Shown here: positions 1-6,693 of the stretch, in pieces | Layout of the letters: each line of letters opens with the position of its first letter | How positions within the stretch are numbered: the first letter of the stretch is position 1 | Assembly (NCBI GenBank): GCA_017652545.1 | Contig: JAGCAV010000048.1 | Location: 1-13,038 of the forward strand | DNA: 13,038 bases | Reading direction: 5' to 3' | Source: Lachnospiraceae bacterium | Lineage (GTDB): Bacteria; Bacillota_A; Clostridia; Lachnospirales; Lachnospiraceae | Program-made: the position numbers and the translations under genes | Notes under the pieces: generated by a model | What the model was told of the DNA's origin: nothing | Database searches by the model: none | The model's input: the letters and a program-made list of their open reading frames with translations, nothing else

Positions 1-372
1 ATGTCCGCAGCCATGATCGCCGCAGGCATGTTCCTCCCCGTGATGATGGTCACAGGTCACGCCGGCATTCTCAAGCTCACCTCTCAGATAGGCCGCGACA
101 GCTTCGTCGGCGTCCCCGGAAGCGCCGGAGATCACTTCAACGCCTGCCTGCGCCAGGGCTGCCTGCGCGCCGCCCCCAAGGCCGCCGCAGATCAGGACAT
201 CGATCTTCCTCTCGGAAAGCAGTCCCGCCAGCGCCCCGTGGCCGATCCCGTCTGATCCGATCACTTCGCTCGCGGCAGCCTTTCCGTCCTCAATGTCATA
301 TACCTTGAACTGCTCAGTTCTTCCGAAATGCTGAAAGACACTTCCGTTTTCATATGTGACAGCAATTCTCAT
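1..372 (-). CDS. NifX/NifB-type iron-molybdenum cofactor-binding family protein (partial)
   Basis: The reading frame opens at ATG 372 and stays open to the window edge, giving 124 residues with no stop, so the 3' end is missing. The start MRIAVTYENG, then QHFG (14-17), a Gly-rich ICGGLGGGA stretch (61-69) and SGASGDADEAV (82-92) are typical of the dinitrogenase iron-molybdenum cofactor family (NifX/NifB C-terminal domain, MTH1175-like). The visible end is a His/Cys-rich tail (from about residue 107: CDHHHGEEHACGDHGCGH), suggesting metal binding. GAGGAG lies 11 nt before the ATG. No nitrogenase gene is visible, so a nitrogenase role is not implied; by context I infer a small binder or sensor of Mo, Fe or Cu clusters. 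It follows modC after a 114-bp gap that contains its own candidate promoter. Family assignment is firm; function is not. Confidence 0.85.
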   Translation of the reverse strand, partial: MRIAVTYENGSVFQHFGRTEQFKVYDIEDGKAAASEVIGSDGIGHGALAGLLSERKIDVLICGGLGGGAQAALAQAGVEVISGASGDADEAVAAYLRGELENAGVTCDHHHGEEHACGDHGCGH

Positions 373-440
373 GTGTTCAATTTCTCCTCTCCCGTCATTT
401 TTCGGCAGACACCGGGTCGTCCCTGCATGTCCCGAGCCGG

Positions 441-456
441 AAACAGTGTACTGTTT
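441..456. promoter_or_regulatory. Dyad symmetry overlapping the candidate -10 (possible operator)
   Basis: AAACAGT-GT-ACTGTTT is a perfect 7-bp dyad with a 2-bp centre in the modC to NifX-like gap. Its overlap with the candidate -10 hexamer suits a repressor site. As a minus-strand hairpin it lacks a following U-run, so it is a poor terminator for modC. On the plus strand it runs into T6, but there is no plus-strand gene to terminate. Confidence 0.35.
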
Positions 457-473
457 TTTGCCTTCCGTGTAAA
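445..473 (-). promoter_or_regulatory. Candidate sigma-A promoter for the NifX-like gene
   Basis: On the minus strand TTTACA (473-468) is followed after exactly 17 bp by TACACT (450-445). These match the -35 consensus at 5 of 6 and the -10 consensus at 4 of 6. The predicted transcript start, near 438, leaves a leader of about 65 nt before the ATG at 372. The -10 lies inside the dyad at 441-456. It is a match by eye only. Confidence 0.4.
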
Positions 474-486
474 GAGCCGTGTCCGG

Positions 487-1533
487 TCATTCATCGTACA
501 GCAGCAGGATATTTGCGGGCGCGACCCCCAGCCGTTCCGGTTTTACCGTGAGACGTTTATCCTTGGCATAGCGCCACCAGACCGCAGGGGAGGACGGATC
601 CTGCCGCTCATACCTAAACTCGCTCACCCATTCAAACGGTTCCTCCATTTCCCGTCCGAACCGGACCGGAAATGAATTGACCGGCGTTTTTGGATTGAAA
701 TAGTGCGCGCGGATCCCGATCGCGCGCAGGCTGTCCCTTACAGGTGTACCGGTCACCAGACGGATATCCCATTCCGGAACGAACACCTCATATTCTCCCG
801 TTTTTTCGGCAGTCACAATATTCTTGCAGCCTGTCAGGGCAGCAGCCTGCCGGGAGCCGGGGTCGGCGAACAGTTCTTTTGTCTTTTTGACTGCCAGCAT
901 TCTTCCATGCGTCATCACGCCGATCTTCCCGCACATCCGGAACGCTTCGCCGCGGTCATGTGTGACCATCAGAATACCCCTGCCGTATCCTGCCAGCAGT
1001 TCCTTCAGATCCATCTGCAGTTTCAGGCGCAGATGCGTGTCCAGTGCAGAAAAGGGTTCATCCAGCATCAGCAGCTGCGGCCGGTTTACCAGGATCCTTC
1101 CCAGGGCAGCCCGCTGTGCCTGTCCGCCGGAAAGCTGCGCAGGCCGCAGATGCTGTATGTCCCGGATCTGCAGAAGATCAAGGATCCGGTCAGCTTCCCG
1201 CTCCTTCTTCACTCTGTCCTTTTCTCCATGGAGGCCGCACAGGATATTCTGTCGAAGCGTCATGTTCGGAAACAGGGCACAGTTCTGAAACAGATAGCCG
1301 ACATGCCTTTGCTGCGGCGTCAGATTGATCTTCTTTTCCGAGTCAAACAGGATCCGGCCATCCAGCACGATCCGCCCCCTGTCCGGTCTTTCGATCCCCG
1401 CGATGCATTTGAGGGTCATGCTCTTTCCGCAGCCGGACGGCCCGAGGATCCCCAGGAATTCTTCCCCGCAGGAAAAGGCTGCCTTCAGGTGGAAATCGCC
1501 CGCCTGTTTTTCAATATCAACTTCCAGTGCCAT
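487..1533 (-). CDS. modC: Molybdate ABC transporter ATP-binding protein ModC
   Basis: The 348-residue ATPase powers molybdate import through ModB at the inner face of the membrane. Visible motifs are Walker A GPSGCGKS (31-38), Q-loop FQNCALFP (82-89), signature LSGGQ (134-138), Walker B LLMLDEP (154-160) and the switch histidine in THD (192). After the nucleotide-binding domain, about 110 residues (roughly 240-348) form a divergent C-terminal region where ModC proteins carry the TOBE/Mop molybdate-binding domain. The start at 1533 is chosen because GGGAG precedes it by 6 nt and MALEVDIE fits family N-termini; the frame is open further upstream to 1671, but that part overlaps modB deeply. The chosen start still overlaps the end of modB by 17 bp, which implies translational coupling. 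Modest doubt remains between ModC and other anion importers, but modA and modB settle it. Confidence 0.95.
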   Translation of the reverse strand: MALEVDIEKQAGDFHLKAAFSCGEEFLGILGPSGCGKSMTLKCIAGIERPDRGRIVLDGRILFDSEKKINLTPQQRHVGYLFQNCALFPNMTLRQNILCGLHGEKDRVKKEREADRILDLLQIRDIQHLRPAQLSGGQAQRAALGRILVNRPQLLMLDEPFSALDTHLRLKLQMDLKELLAGYGRGILMVTHDRGEAFRMCGKIGVMTHGRMLAVKKTKELFADPGSRQAAALTGCKNIVTAEKTGEYEVFVPEWDIRLVTGTPVRDSLRAIGIRAHYFNPKTPVNSFPVRFGREMEEPFEWVSEFRYERQDPSSPAVWWRYAKDKRLTVKPERLGVAPANILLLYDE

Positions 1534-2230
1534 CGCCCGCTCCCTTCCTTTTTCCGGAAAAACCGTTCCCGGCTGGTTTATTCTGCCGCTCCTCCAGCAG
1601 ATTGACCGCCAGGAGAACCACGGCAGAGATCGCCAGATTGACCATGACCCAGAAAAAGGCACCGCCTTCATCGTTGGTCCGCCAGAGCTGGTATACAGTG
1701 GTGGAGACGGTTGCTGTTTTCCCGGGCGTATAGCCGATCAGCATGCTGGTGGCACCGTATTCTCCCAGTGCCCGTGCGAAAGCGAGCACTGTTCCTGCCA
1801 GAATCCCCTGCCGGCAGGCAGGCATGCGCACATGCCAGAAGATCCAGCTGTTGGGAAGGCCCAGCGTCTGTCCTGACCAGGCCAGGTTCCTGTCAAAACT
1901 TTCGAACGCGCCCCGCGCGGTCCTGTACATCAGGGGAAAAGCCACAACCATTGCGGCCAGAATGCCTCCATACCAGGTCATGACAAACTTCACCCCGAAC
2001 CGCATCAGAAATCTGCCCAGGGGACGCCTTGTTCCAAAGAGCAGAAGCAGGAAATAACCGCAGACCGTCGGTGGAAGAACCATCGGCAGTGTGAGGATCA
2101 CATCCAGAAGCCCCTTAAGCAGACGGGGGAGCCTTGCCGCGTAATACGCGGCAAAGATCCCCGAAAAAAACACGATCACACAGCTGATGGCAGCGATCCG
2201 AAGTGAGTTGTAGAGTGGATACCAGTCCAT
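1517..2230 (-). CDS. modB: Molybdate ABC transporter permease ModB
   Basis: This 237-residue membrane protein forms the molybdate channel with ModC. Hydrophobic segments lie near residues 10-30, 43-66, 85-101, 142-165 and 192-212. The cytoplasmic coupling (EAA-type) loop is around 108-137, where SFDRNLAWSGQTLGLPNSW sits, followed by the characteristic FARALGEYGAT (151-161) of ModB/CysT-type permeases. The start ATG has GAGGAG 5 nt upstream. The charged C-terminal tail (about 213-237, rich in Lys, Gly and Arg) is longer than the last helix requires and overlaps the modC start. It follows modA after 71 bp containing a GC-rich hairpin. Length and motifs are normal for the family. Confidence 0.95.
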   Translation of the reverse strand: MDWYPLYNSLRIAAISCVIVFFSGIFAAYYAARLPRLLKGLLDVILTLPMVLPPTVCGYFLLLLFGTRRPLGRFLMRFGVKFVMTWYGGILAAMVVAFPLMYRTARGAFESFDRNLAWSGQTLGLPNSWIFWHVRMPACRQGILAGTVLAFARALGEYGATSMLIGYTPGKTATVSTTVYQLWRTNDEGGAFFWVMVNLAISAVVLLAVNLLEERQNKPAGNGFSGKRKGAGDGTGS

Positions 2231-2274
2231 CTTTTCTCCTCAGTTTTTTTGTTTTATCCCTTTTAAAACCCTAA

Positions 2275-2291
2275 CCGGGTACGGAACCCGG
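2275..2291 (-). other. GC-rich hairpin between modA and modB
   Basis: In the minus-strand RNA CCGGGT and ACCCGG pair around a 5-nt loop (UCCGU), and a G-U and an A-U pair can extend the stem outward. No U-run follows; the next bases are UUAGGG. It therefore looks like a processing or mRNA-stabilising hairpin rather than a terminator. Such a site could keep the binding-protein message more abundant than the permease message, which is inference. Confidence 0.4.
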
Positions 2292-2301
2292 CTTATTTCA
2301 T

Positions 2302-3117
2302 TTATTTTTCTGCCTCAACTGCCGAAAAGCCGACCGCTTCAAATATCTTCATGGCTTCCTCTTCGCCGAGATAATCGAGGAAAGCTCTGGCTGCCTCAGC
2401 ATTGGCACTGTTTTTCATGACAGCTGCCGGATAGATGACCTGACCGCACATTTCCGCCGTTGCGCTGTCCGCCACGGTCAGTCCCGCGCTGAACGCGTCT
2501 GTACAGTAGACCACGCCGCAGTCAACACTGCCCTCCACGACCTGCGTAGTCACTTCCTTGACGTTCGATCCGTAGGTAATCTTACCCGCGTTTGCAAGTT
2601 CCTCCTCATCCAGCTCATAGAAACCCAGGATCTTCTGTGTATACTGGCCAACGGGGACATCACTGTTTCCCATGGCCATCAGGACTTCTCCGTCCCTGAG
2701 AAGGTCTGCCAGTTCATCAAAGCTTTTGATCTCCTTCGGATTGTCATCCGGAACCACCAGTGTTACCTTGTTTTCCAGCAGATCGATCCGCGAATCCTCA
2801 TCCACGAAATCCAGTCTGTCCGGGTTTTTCTCCTCGTCACAGCTGATATCCAGCTCGTTCATCTGCTTCTGTCCCGCCGAGATGAACAGGTCGCAGTCTG
2901 CCCCCTCTTCGATCTGTGTCTTTAAGGTTCCCGAGGAATCAAAATTGTACGTCAGGGTGATATCCGGGTTTGCCTCCTCGTACAGGTCTTTGATCTCATT
3001 CAAAGTCTCTGTCATGGAAGCTGCCGCAAATACGACCAGTTCTGTTTCCGCCGCTGCGCTTATGCACATGCCGGCTGTCAGGATGGCAGCCAGAGCGGCT
3101 ATGATCCATTTTTTCAT
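2302..3117 (-). CDS. modA: Molybdate-binding periplasmic-type protein ModA
   Basis: The 271-residue extracytoplasmic solute-binding protein captures molybdate (and probably tungstate) and passes it to ModBC. A signal peptide occupies about residues 1-23: MKKW, a hydrophobic core, then ISAAA before ETELVVFAAASMTE. The mature start VVFAAASMT (28-36) and the DSSGTLKTQI (60-69), DLFISA (76-81), VPVGQY (154-159) and YGSNVKEV (182-189) stretches are hallmark ModA segments around the oxyanion. The only Cys near the signal (Cys18) lacks a good lipobox, so anchoring by lipid is uncertain. I chose ATG 3117 because AAGGAG precedes it by 6 nt and MKK begins the signal; an in-frame ATG at 3135 lies upstream of that site. 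It opens the modABC block, 125 bp after mop. Confidence 0.95.
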   Translation of the reverse strand: MKKWIIAALAAILTAGMCISAAAETELVVFAAASMTETLNEIKDLYEEANPDITLTYNFDSSGTLKTQIEEGADCDLFISAGQKQMNELDISCDEEKNPDRLDFVDEDSRIDLLENKVTLVVPDDNPKEIKSFDELADLLRDGEVLMAMGNSDVPVGQYTQKILGFYELDEEELANAGKITYGSNVKEVTTQVVEGSVDCGVVYCTDAFSAGLTVADSATAEMCGQVIYPAAVMKNSANAEAARAFLDYLGEEEAMKIFEAVGFSAVEAEK

Positions 3118-3186
3118 TTCATGCTCCTTTCTCATCTTTCAGAGAATCACACACCAGGGAACTTAATCCAAAAGTGTGGCTGCTCT

Positions 3187-3216
3187 GATCCGTCCGTATA
3201 AAAACCGTGACGGATC
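3187..3216 (-). other. Stem-loop between mop and modA
   Basis: GATCCGTC and GACGGATC form a perfect 8-bp stem around a 14-nt U-rich loop in the minus-strand RNA. The stem is followed by AGAGCAG rather than a U-run, so it is not a standard terminator. The 125-bp gap is the longest inside the Mo operon. I found no convincing -35/-10 pair in it. Confidence 0.35.
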
Positions 3217-3242
3217 GTTTCCGTCTTCCCATCTTTCTGAGG

Positions 3243-3455
3243 TCAGTCATCGATCCCGATCATTACCGAAGTCGCCTTTACCACGGCATAGGCTTCCTTT
3301 CCGACCTCGAGTCCCAGTTCCTTTACAGCCTCTCTGGAAATCGTCGCCGACATCACATTTCCGCCGCCAATATCGATTTTGACGATATCATTGACTGCGC
3401 CTTCACTGATTCCGATCACGGTTCCCTTAAACTGGTTCCTTGCACTCAGCTTCAT
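3243..3455 (-). CDS. mop: Molbindin (Mop), TOBE-domain molybdate-binding protein
   Basis: A 70-residue single TOBE/Mop domain: MKLSARNQFKG, then TVIGISEGAVNDIVKIDIGGGN, SATISREAVKELGLEVGKEAYAVVKATSVMIG. This is the molbindin pattern, including the conserved N-terminal S/AR-N-Q and the late A-V-V-K-A-T/S segment. Molbindins are cytoplasmic oligomers that bind molybdate or tungstate at subunit interfaces, acting as a store or buffer. The frame extends upstream to a GTG at 3503, but ATG 3455 has AAAGGAGG 7 nt before it and matches family N-termini, so the shorter form is chosen. It stands between the cofactor genes and the transporter genes, which fits a role handing imported molybdate to the insertion enzymes. 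Whether this one binds metal in vivo is not visible. Confidence 0.92.
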   Translation of the reverse strand: MKLSARNQFKGTVIGISEGAVNDIVKIDIGGGNVMSATISREAVKELGLEVGKEAYAVVKATSVMIGIDD

Positions 3456-3503
3456 ATTCTCACCTCCTTTCTCTGGTAATATCAGAAATATATTGGAAAA
3501 CAC

Positions 3504-4454
3504 CTACCTTGCACACTCGGACGCGCTTCCCCTCAGGATCTTCAGCCCGTGGTCAAGCGCGCCGAGAATGAAGCCGAGACTTTCTTTCACGGCCTTCGGG
3601 CTGCCGGGAAGATTGATGATCAATGTTCCTTTCCGGATCACGGAAACACCGCGGCTTAACATCGCGCGGTCTGTGATCTGTGCGGAACGCATTCGTATAT
3701 ACTCGGCGATCCCCGGCGCGTTCCGGTCCGCTACCTCCATCGTAGCTTCCGGCGTCCGGTCGCGCAGTGAAAAACCTGTTCCGCCGCTGGTAATGATCAG
3801 TTCCACCTGCCGCTGGTCAGCCAGCCGGCAGAGGGCTTTTTTCAGAAGTGCCGGCTCATCCGGAAGGATCAGGGTCTCAACGATCTGGTACCCGGCTTCC
3901 TCCAGCATGGCGGCAGCGGCGGGTCCGCTTTCATCCTTCCGTTCGCCCTTTGCGCCTTTGTCGCTCAGTGTAATGACTGCGGCCGTAAAGGGTCTGTCCG
4001 GATCCGGAAGCATTGCCGTCATCACATCGCCTGCCCTGATATCTCCCTCCTCCAGGACTTCGGCAAAAACCCCTTCCCTGGGCATGATACAGTCGCCGAC
4101 CCGCTGATGGATCGCGCAGTGGCTGTGACAGTCCTTCCCGATCTGGGTCATTCGCAGGGTAACGGTTCCCGCTTTCAGGATCGTTCCCACAGGCATATTT
4201 TTGAAGTCAATTCCCTCAACCAGCAGGTTTTCCCCGAAATCGCCGTCAACGACCTGAGCGCCTTTCGCGTTGAATTCAACCACTTTATCATAAGAGAGCA
4301 GGCTGACCTGACGGTGCCAGCTGCCGGCGTGCGCGTCATGTTCGATTCCGAAGTCTCTGACAAAATGTCCCACATCCACCGGTCTTTTCTCTGTTCCCTT
4401 GGCCGGACTGACACAGACTGCTTTCACCGTGCCCTGAAACCTCATCTCATCCAT
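3504..4454 (-). CDS. MOSC domain fused to a MogA/MoaB-type molybdopterin adenylyltransferase
   Basis: A 316-residue two-domain protein. Residues about 1-150 are a MOSC domain (GTVKAVCVSPAKG; FGIEHDAHAG, 35-44; GDFGENLLVEGID, 71-83; GKDCHSHC, 106-113) with Cys109, Cys113 and Cys122; MOSC domains handle sulfur or the finished Mo cofactor. Residues about 155-316 are a MogA/MoaB domain: AAVITLSDKGAKGERKDESG (158-177), TSGGTGFSLRDRTPEA (222-237) and NLPGSPKA (281-288), the molybdopterin-binding and adenylylation signature. The product would adenylylate molybdopterin before MoeA inserts Mo. ATG 4454 has AGGAGG close upstream and is separated from the moaC stop by a single base, so the two are translationally coupled. 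Such fusions are known in Clostridia. What the MOSC half does is unknown. Confidence 0.92.
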   Translation of the reverse strand: MDEMRFQGTVKAVCVSPAKGTEKRPVDVGHFVRDFGIEHDAHAGSWHRQVSLLSYDKVVEFNAKGAQVVDGDFGENLLVEGIDFKNMPVGTILKAGTVTLRMTQIGKDCHSHCAIHQRVGDCIMPREGVFAEVLEEGDIRAGDVMTAMLPDPDRPFTAAVITLSDKGAKGERKDESGPAAAAMLEEAGYQIVETLILPDEPALLKKALCRLADQRQVELIITSGGTGFSLRDRTPEATMEVADRNAPGIAEYIRMRSAQITDRAMLSRGVSVIRKGTLIINLPGSPKAVKESLGFILGALDHGLKILRGSASECAR

Positions 4455-4455
4455 C

Positions 4456-4959
4456 TTATTCCCCCTCCTTCTGATACTTCTCCGCGTTCGGGTTCACAAA
4501 ATCTCCGCTCTTTCCGCCGTTTTTCTTCAGCAGCATGATCTTTCCGATCTCCATCGTCTTATCTGCAGCCTTGCACATATCATAAACGGTCAGCAGAGCC
4601 GTGCTGACGCCTGTCAGCGCTTCCATCTCCACACCGGTCTTTCCGACTGTCCTCACTGTACAGACCGCGCGGATCTCATTCCTTTCCGGAATCATCTCAA
4701 AATCAACGGCAAGCTTTGTCAGGTTCAGGATATGGCACAGGGGGATCAGTTCCGATGTCTTTTTGGCGCCCATGATGCCGGCAACCCGCGCGACGCCAAG
4801 CACATCTCCTTTTTTCATGCTGCCTTCCCGTACCTTTTCAAAACATTCACGGCTCATGAAAATGCTTCCTGACGCCACAGCCTCCCTGACTGTTTCATCC
4901 TTGTGACTGACATCTACCATCCAGGCGCTGCCATTCTGATCAAAATGCGTAAAGTCCAC
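4456..4959 (-). CDS. moaC: Cyclic pyranopterin monophosphate synthase MoaC
   Basis: The 167-residue enzyme turns the MoaA product, 3',8-cyclo-7,8-dihydro-GTP, into cyclic pyranopterin monophosphate, the first stable intermediate of molybdenum cofactor. Family motifs are complete: [14 protein letters not shown] (14-27), [19 protein letters not shown] (50-68), LIPLCH (71-76), [11 protein letters not shown] (107-117) and YDMCKA (126-131). His76, Asp127 and Lys130 correspond to the E. coli active-site histidine, aspartate and lysine. The start is a GTG at 4959, with GGGAGG 7 nt upstream; no better ATG lies nearby. The gene follows moaA after 66 bp and abuts the MOSC-MogA gene. Length is normal (E. 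coli MoaC has about 160 residues). Confidence 0.96.
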   Translation of the reverse strand: MDFTHFDQNGSAWMVDVSHKDETVREAVASGSIFMSRECFEKVREGSMKKGDVLGVARVAGIMGAKKTSELIPLCHILNLTKLAVDFEMIPERNEIRAVCTVRTVGKTGVEMEALTGVSTALLTVYDMCKAADKTMEIGKIMLLKKNGGKSGDFVNPNAEKYQKEGE

Positions 4960-5025
4960 GATATTTCCTCCCTTATAAAGCTCTGACGGGTCGTGTGATA
5001 CTTCAGCCTTCAGCTCTGTCTGTCC

Positions 5026-6000
5026 TCAGCCCCCGATCTGGGCCATCTTCTTCTCCTCGGTAATCTCCCCGGGCTGCTCAAAGCAGTGCATCCGGGGCTT
5101 GGAAAGGGCTGCTTCCCTGATCTTCTCCCGGATCCGCCTGCCCTGGTCCGGCTGTCCGTCCCGCAAAATATCCTTCAGCGGAATGGTCAGGGCATAACAC
5201 AGGCAGGGCTTGATCTCCCCAGTGGAGGTAAGCCGCAGCCGGTTGCAGCTGTCACAGAACTTGCCGTGGATGGCACTGATAAAGCCGATGCTTCCGGAAA
5301 AGCCGTCCAGTCTGTAGTAAACGGCAGGACCGTTTCCATGAACGCTTTTATCGACAGCTGCCCTCCCGTAAACCGCTTCCAGACGGTGCAGGATCTCGGT
5401 GTTGGAAATGCCCTTTCGTTCCCTTCCGTATCCGATCGGCATGATCTCAATGAACCGCACATCCACATTTCGGTCCTTCGCCAGCATGACCAGTGCCTCC
5501 GGTGCATTGTCATTGATTCCGTCCTGCACCACACAGTTGATCTTGACCGGCAGCTTCTGCGCCGCAAGATAGATGGACGAAAGCACCCGCTCGAGTTCAT
5601 CGCTGCCCGTGATCGCCCGGTACTGCCCGCGGTCCATGGTGTCAAGACTGATGTTCACGGCATCCAGTCCCGCTTCCAGCAGCTCATCCAGATATTCTCC
5701 CAGCAGGATCCCGTTCGTTGTCAGGGTAACCTGTGATACACCCGGTATATGCCTGATCATGGCGATCAGCCTGCTGCAGTCTTTCCGGACCAGGGGTTCC
5801 CCGCCTGTGACCTTAAACCGGTCAATTCCAAGCGCGGCAGCCTGCGTACATACCTGCGTGATCTCCTCATAGCTGAGAAGCTCCCCCATCGGAACACAGC
5901 AGATCCCGTCCGGCATGCAGTACGTACACCGCAGATTGCACCTGTCCGTAATCGATATTCTCATATAATTGATTTTCCGGTCATACTGATCTCGAAGCAT
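5026..6000 (-). CDS. moaA: GTP 3',8-cyclase MoaA (radical SAM)
   Basis: This 324-residue radical SAM enzyme begins molybdenum cofactor synthesis by rearranging GTP. The SAM-binding cluster motif CNLRCTYC has Cys21, Cys25 and Cys28. GGEP (66-69) is the SAM-contacting motif. The second, GTP-binding 4Fe-4S site is CDSCNRLRLTSTGEIKPC (Cys249, Cys252, Cys266). The protein ends in Gly-Gly, the conserved MoaA C-terminal pair needed for activity in studied homologues. An additional Cys pair (34-35) follows the first cluster. The ATG at 6000 lies 21 bp after the mobB stop with GGGAAGGG just upstream. It is a canonical, intact member. Both clusters are oxygen-sensitive, consistent with an anaerobe. Confidence 0.97.
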   Translation of the reverse strand: MLRDQYDRKINYMRISITDRCNLRCTYCMPDGICCVPMGELLSYEEITQVCTQAAALGIDRFKVTGGEPLVRKDCSRLIAMIRHIPGVSQVTLTTNGILLGEYLDELLEAGLDAVNISLDTMDRGQYRAITGSDELERVLSSIYLAAQKLPVKINCVVQDGINDNAPEALVMLAKDRNVDVRFIEIMPIGYGRERKGISNTEILHRLEAVYGRAAVDKSVHGNGPAVYYRLDGFSGSIGFISAIHGKFCDSCNRLRLTSTGEIKPCLCYALTIPLKDILRDGQPDQGRRIREKIREAALSKPRMHCFEQPGEITEEKKMAQIGG

Positions 6001-6021
6001 ATGCCCTTCCCAGCCTGCCTT

Positions 6022-6693
6022 TCATCTGTTTTTTGTCATGTTTTCCTGAACCTGTTTCCTGCATATTCCCTGTCCGATGATAAACGCCGCTATCTTTTCA
6101 GGATCGTTCAGATCCAGCACGGGTATCCCCTGCGAGAATCCGTATGCCTCTGCCGATGGCTGACTCTGCTCCGATCCGCATCTGCCTGCATCCGGCAGGT
6201 CCGTCACGATCGCCAGAAGGCCCTCCCGCTCACTGATACACTCTGTGGAGTTTCCCCTGCGGATCACCTCCAGCTTCGGACAACGGCTGTATTTGAACCC
6301 TTCGAGCAGGATCAGATCGGCCTCGGGAAAAAAGGAAGCCAGCTCCTCAGCTGTTGTCTCACGCTGTTCTTTTGTAATCATGAACCGATGATCTGAAAAG
6401 ACCGCGCAGCCATAGGCGCCTGCCTCCCGGTGCCGGCTGCTGTCCGTTCCCGGCACGTCCGGTTCAAAATCATGTCCGTCATGCTTGATCACGGCAACAT
6501 GAAGACCTTGGGCGCGAAAGAACGGGATCAGCTTTGTGATCAGTGTCGTCTTCCCGGAATTTTTGACCCCGCACACGGCAATGACAGGCAGATCCGTAAC
6601 GGACCCGCATCTGTCATAAGGAATGGTTCTGTTTGTCCTTTTACTGTCATTCACCGGTGTATCTCCCGTATTTCTTCTGCCACACCCGGTCAC
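6022..6693 (-). CDS. mobB: Molybdopterin-guanine dinucleotide biosynthesis adaptor MobB
   Basis: This P-loop GTPase-like adaptor helps attach a nucleotide to the Mo cofactor. Motifs in 223-residue numbering: Walker A GVKNSGKTT (42-50), VIKHDGHDFEPDVPGTDSSR (68-87) and LILLEGFKYS (127-136), all MobB hallmarks. The start shown is GTG 6693, which overlaps the moeA stop as GTGA with GGAG 8 nt upstream, favouring coupling. A second GTG at 6654 has GGGAG 8 nt upstream and would trim 13 residues of a poorly conserved leader, so the start is uncertain. No MobA or MocA transferase is in the window, so whether the final cofactor is the guanine or cytosine form cannot be read here. The region about 168-188 holds a low-similarity Ser/Gln-rich insertion. 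Confidence 0.93.
   Translation of the reverse strand: MTGCGRRNTGDTPVNDSKRTNRTIPYDRCGSVTDLPVIAVCGVKNSGKTTLITKLIPFFRAQGLHVAVIKHDGHDFEPDVPGTDSSRHREAGAYGCAVFSDHRFMITKEQRETTAEELASFFPEADLILLEGFKYSRCPKLEVIRRGNSTECISEREGLLAIVTDLPDAGRCGSEQSQPSAEAYGFSQGIPVLDLNDPEKIAAFIIGQGICRKQVQENMTKNR

Noticed and set aside
441..460. Plus-strand terminator (stem followed by T6)
   Set aside because: No plus-strand gene exists to be terminated; the dyad is better read as a possible operator.
703..1605. Plus-strand 300-aa open frame opposite modC
   Set aside because: It is antisense to a complete ModC with all ABC motifs; the translation shows no recognisable domain and is rich in Arg, Pro, Gln and His, as expected for a shadow.
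2231..3242. ModE operator near modA or modB
   Set aside because: No match to the E. coli-type ModE palindrome (TATAT-rich halves) could be found by eye, and no modE gene is in the window.
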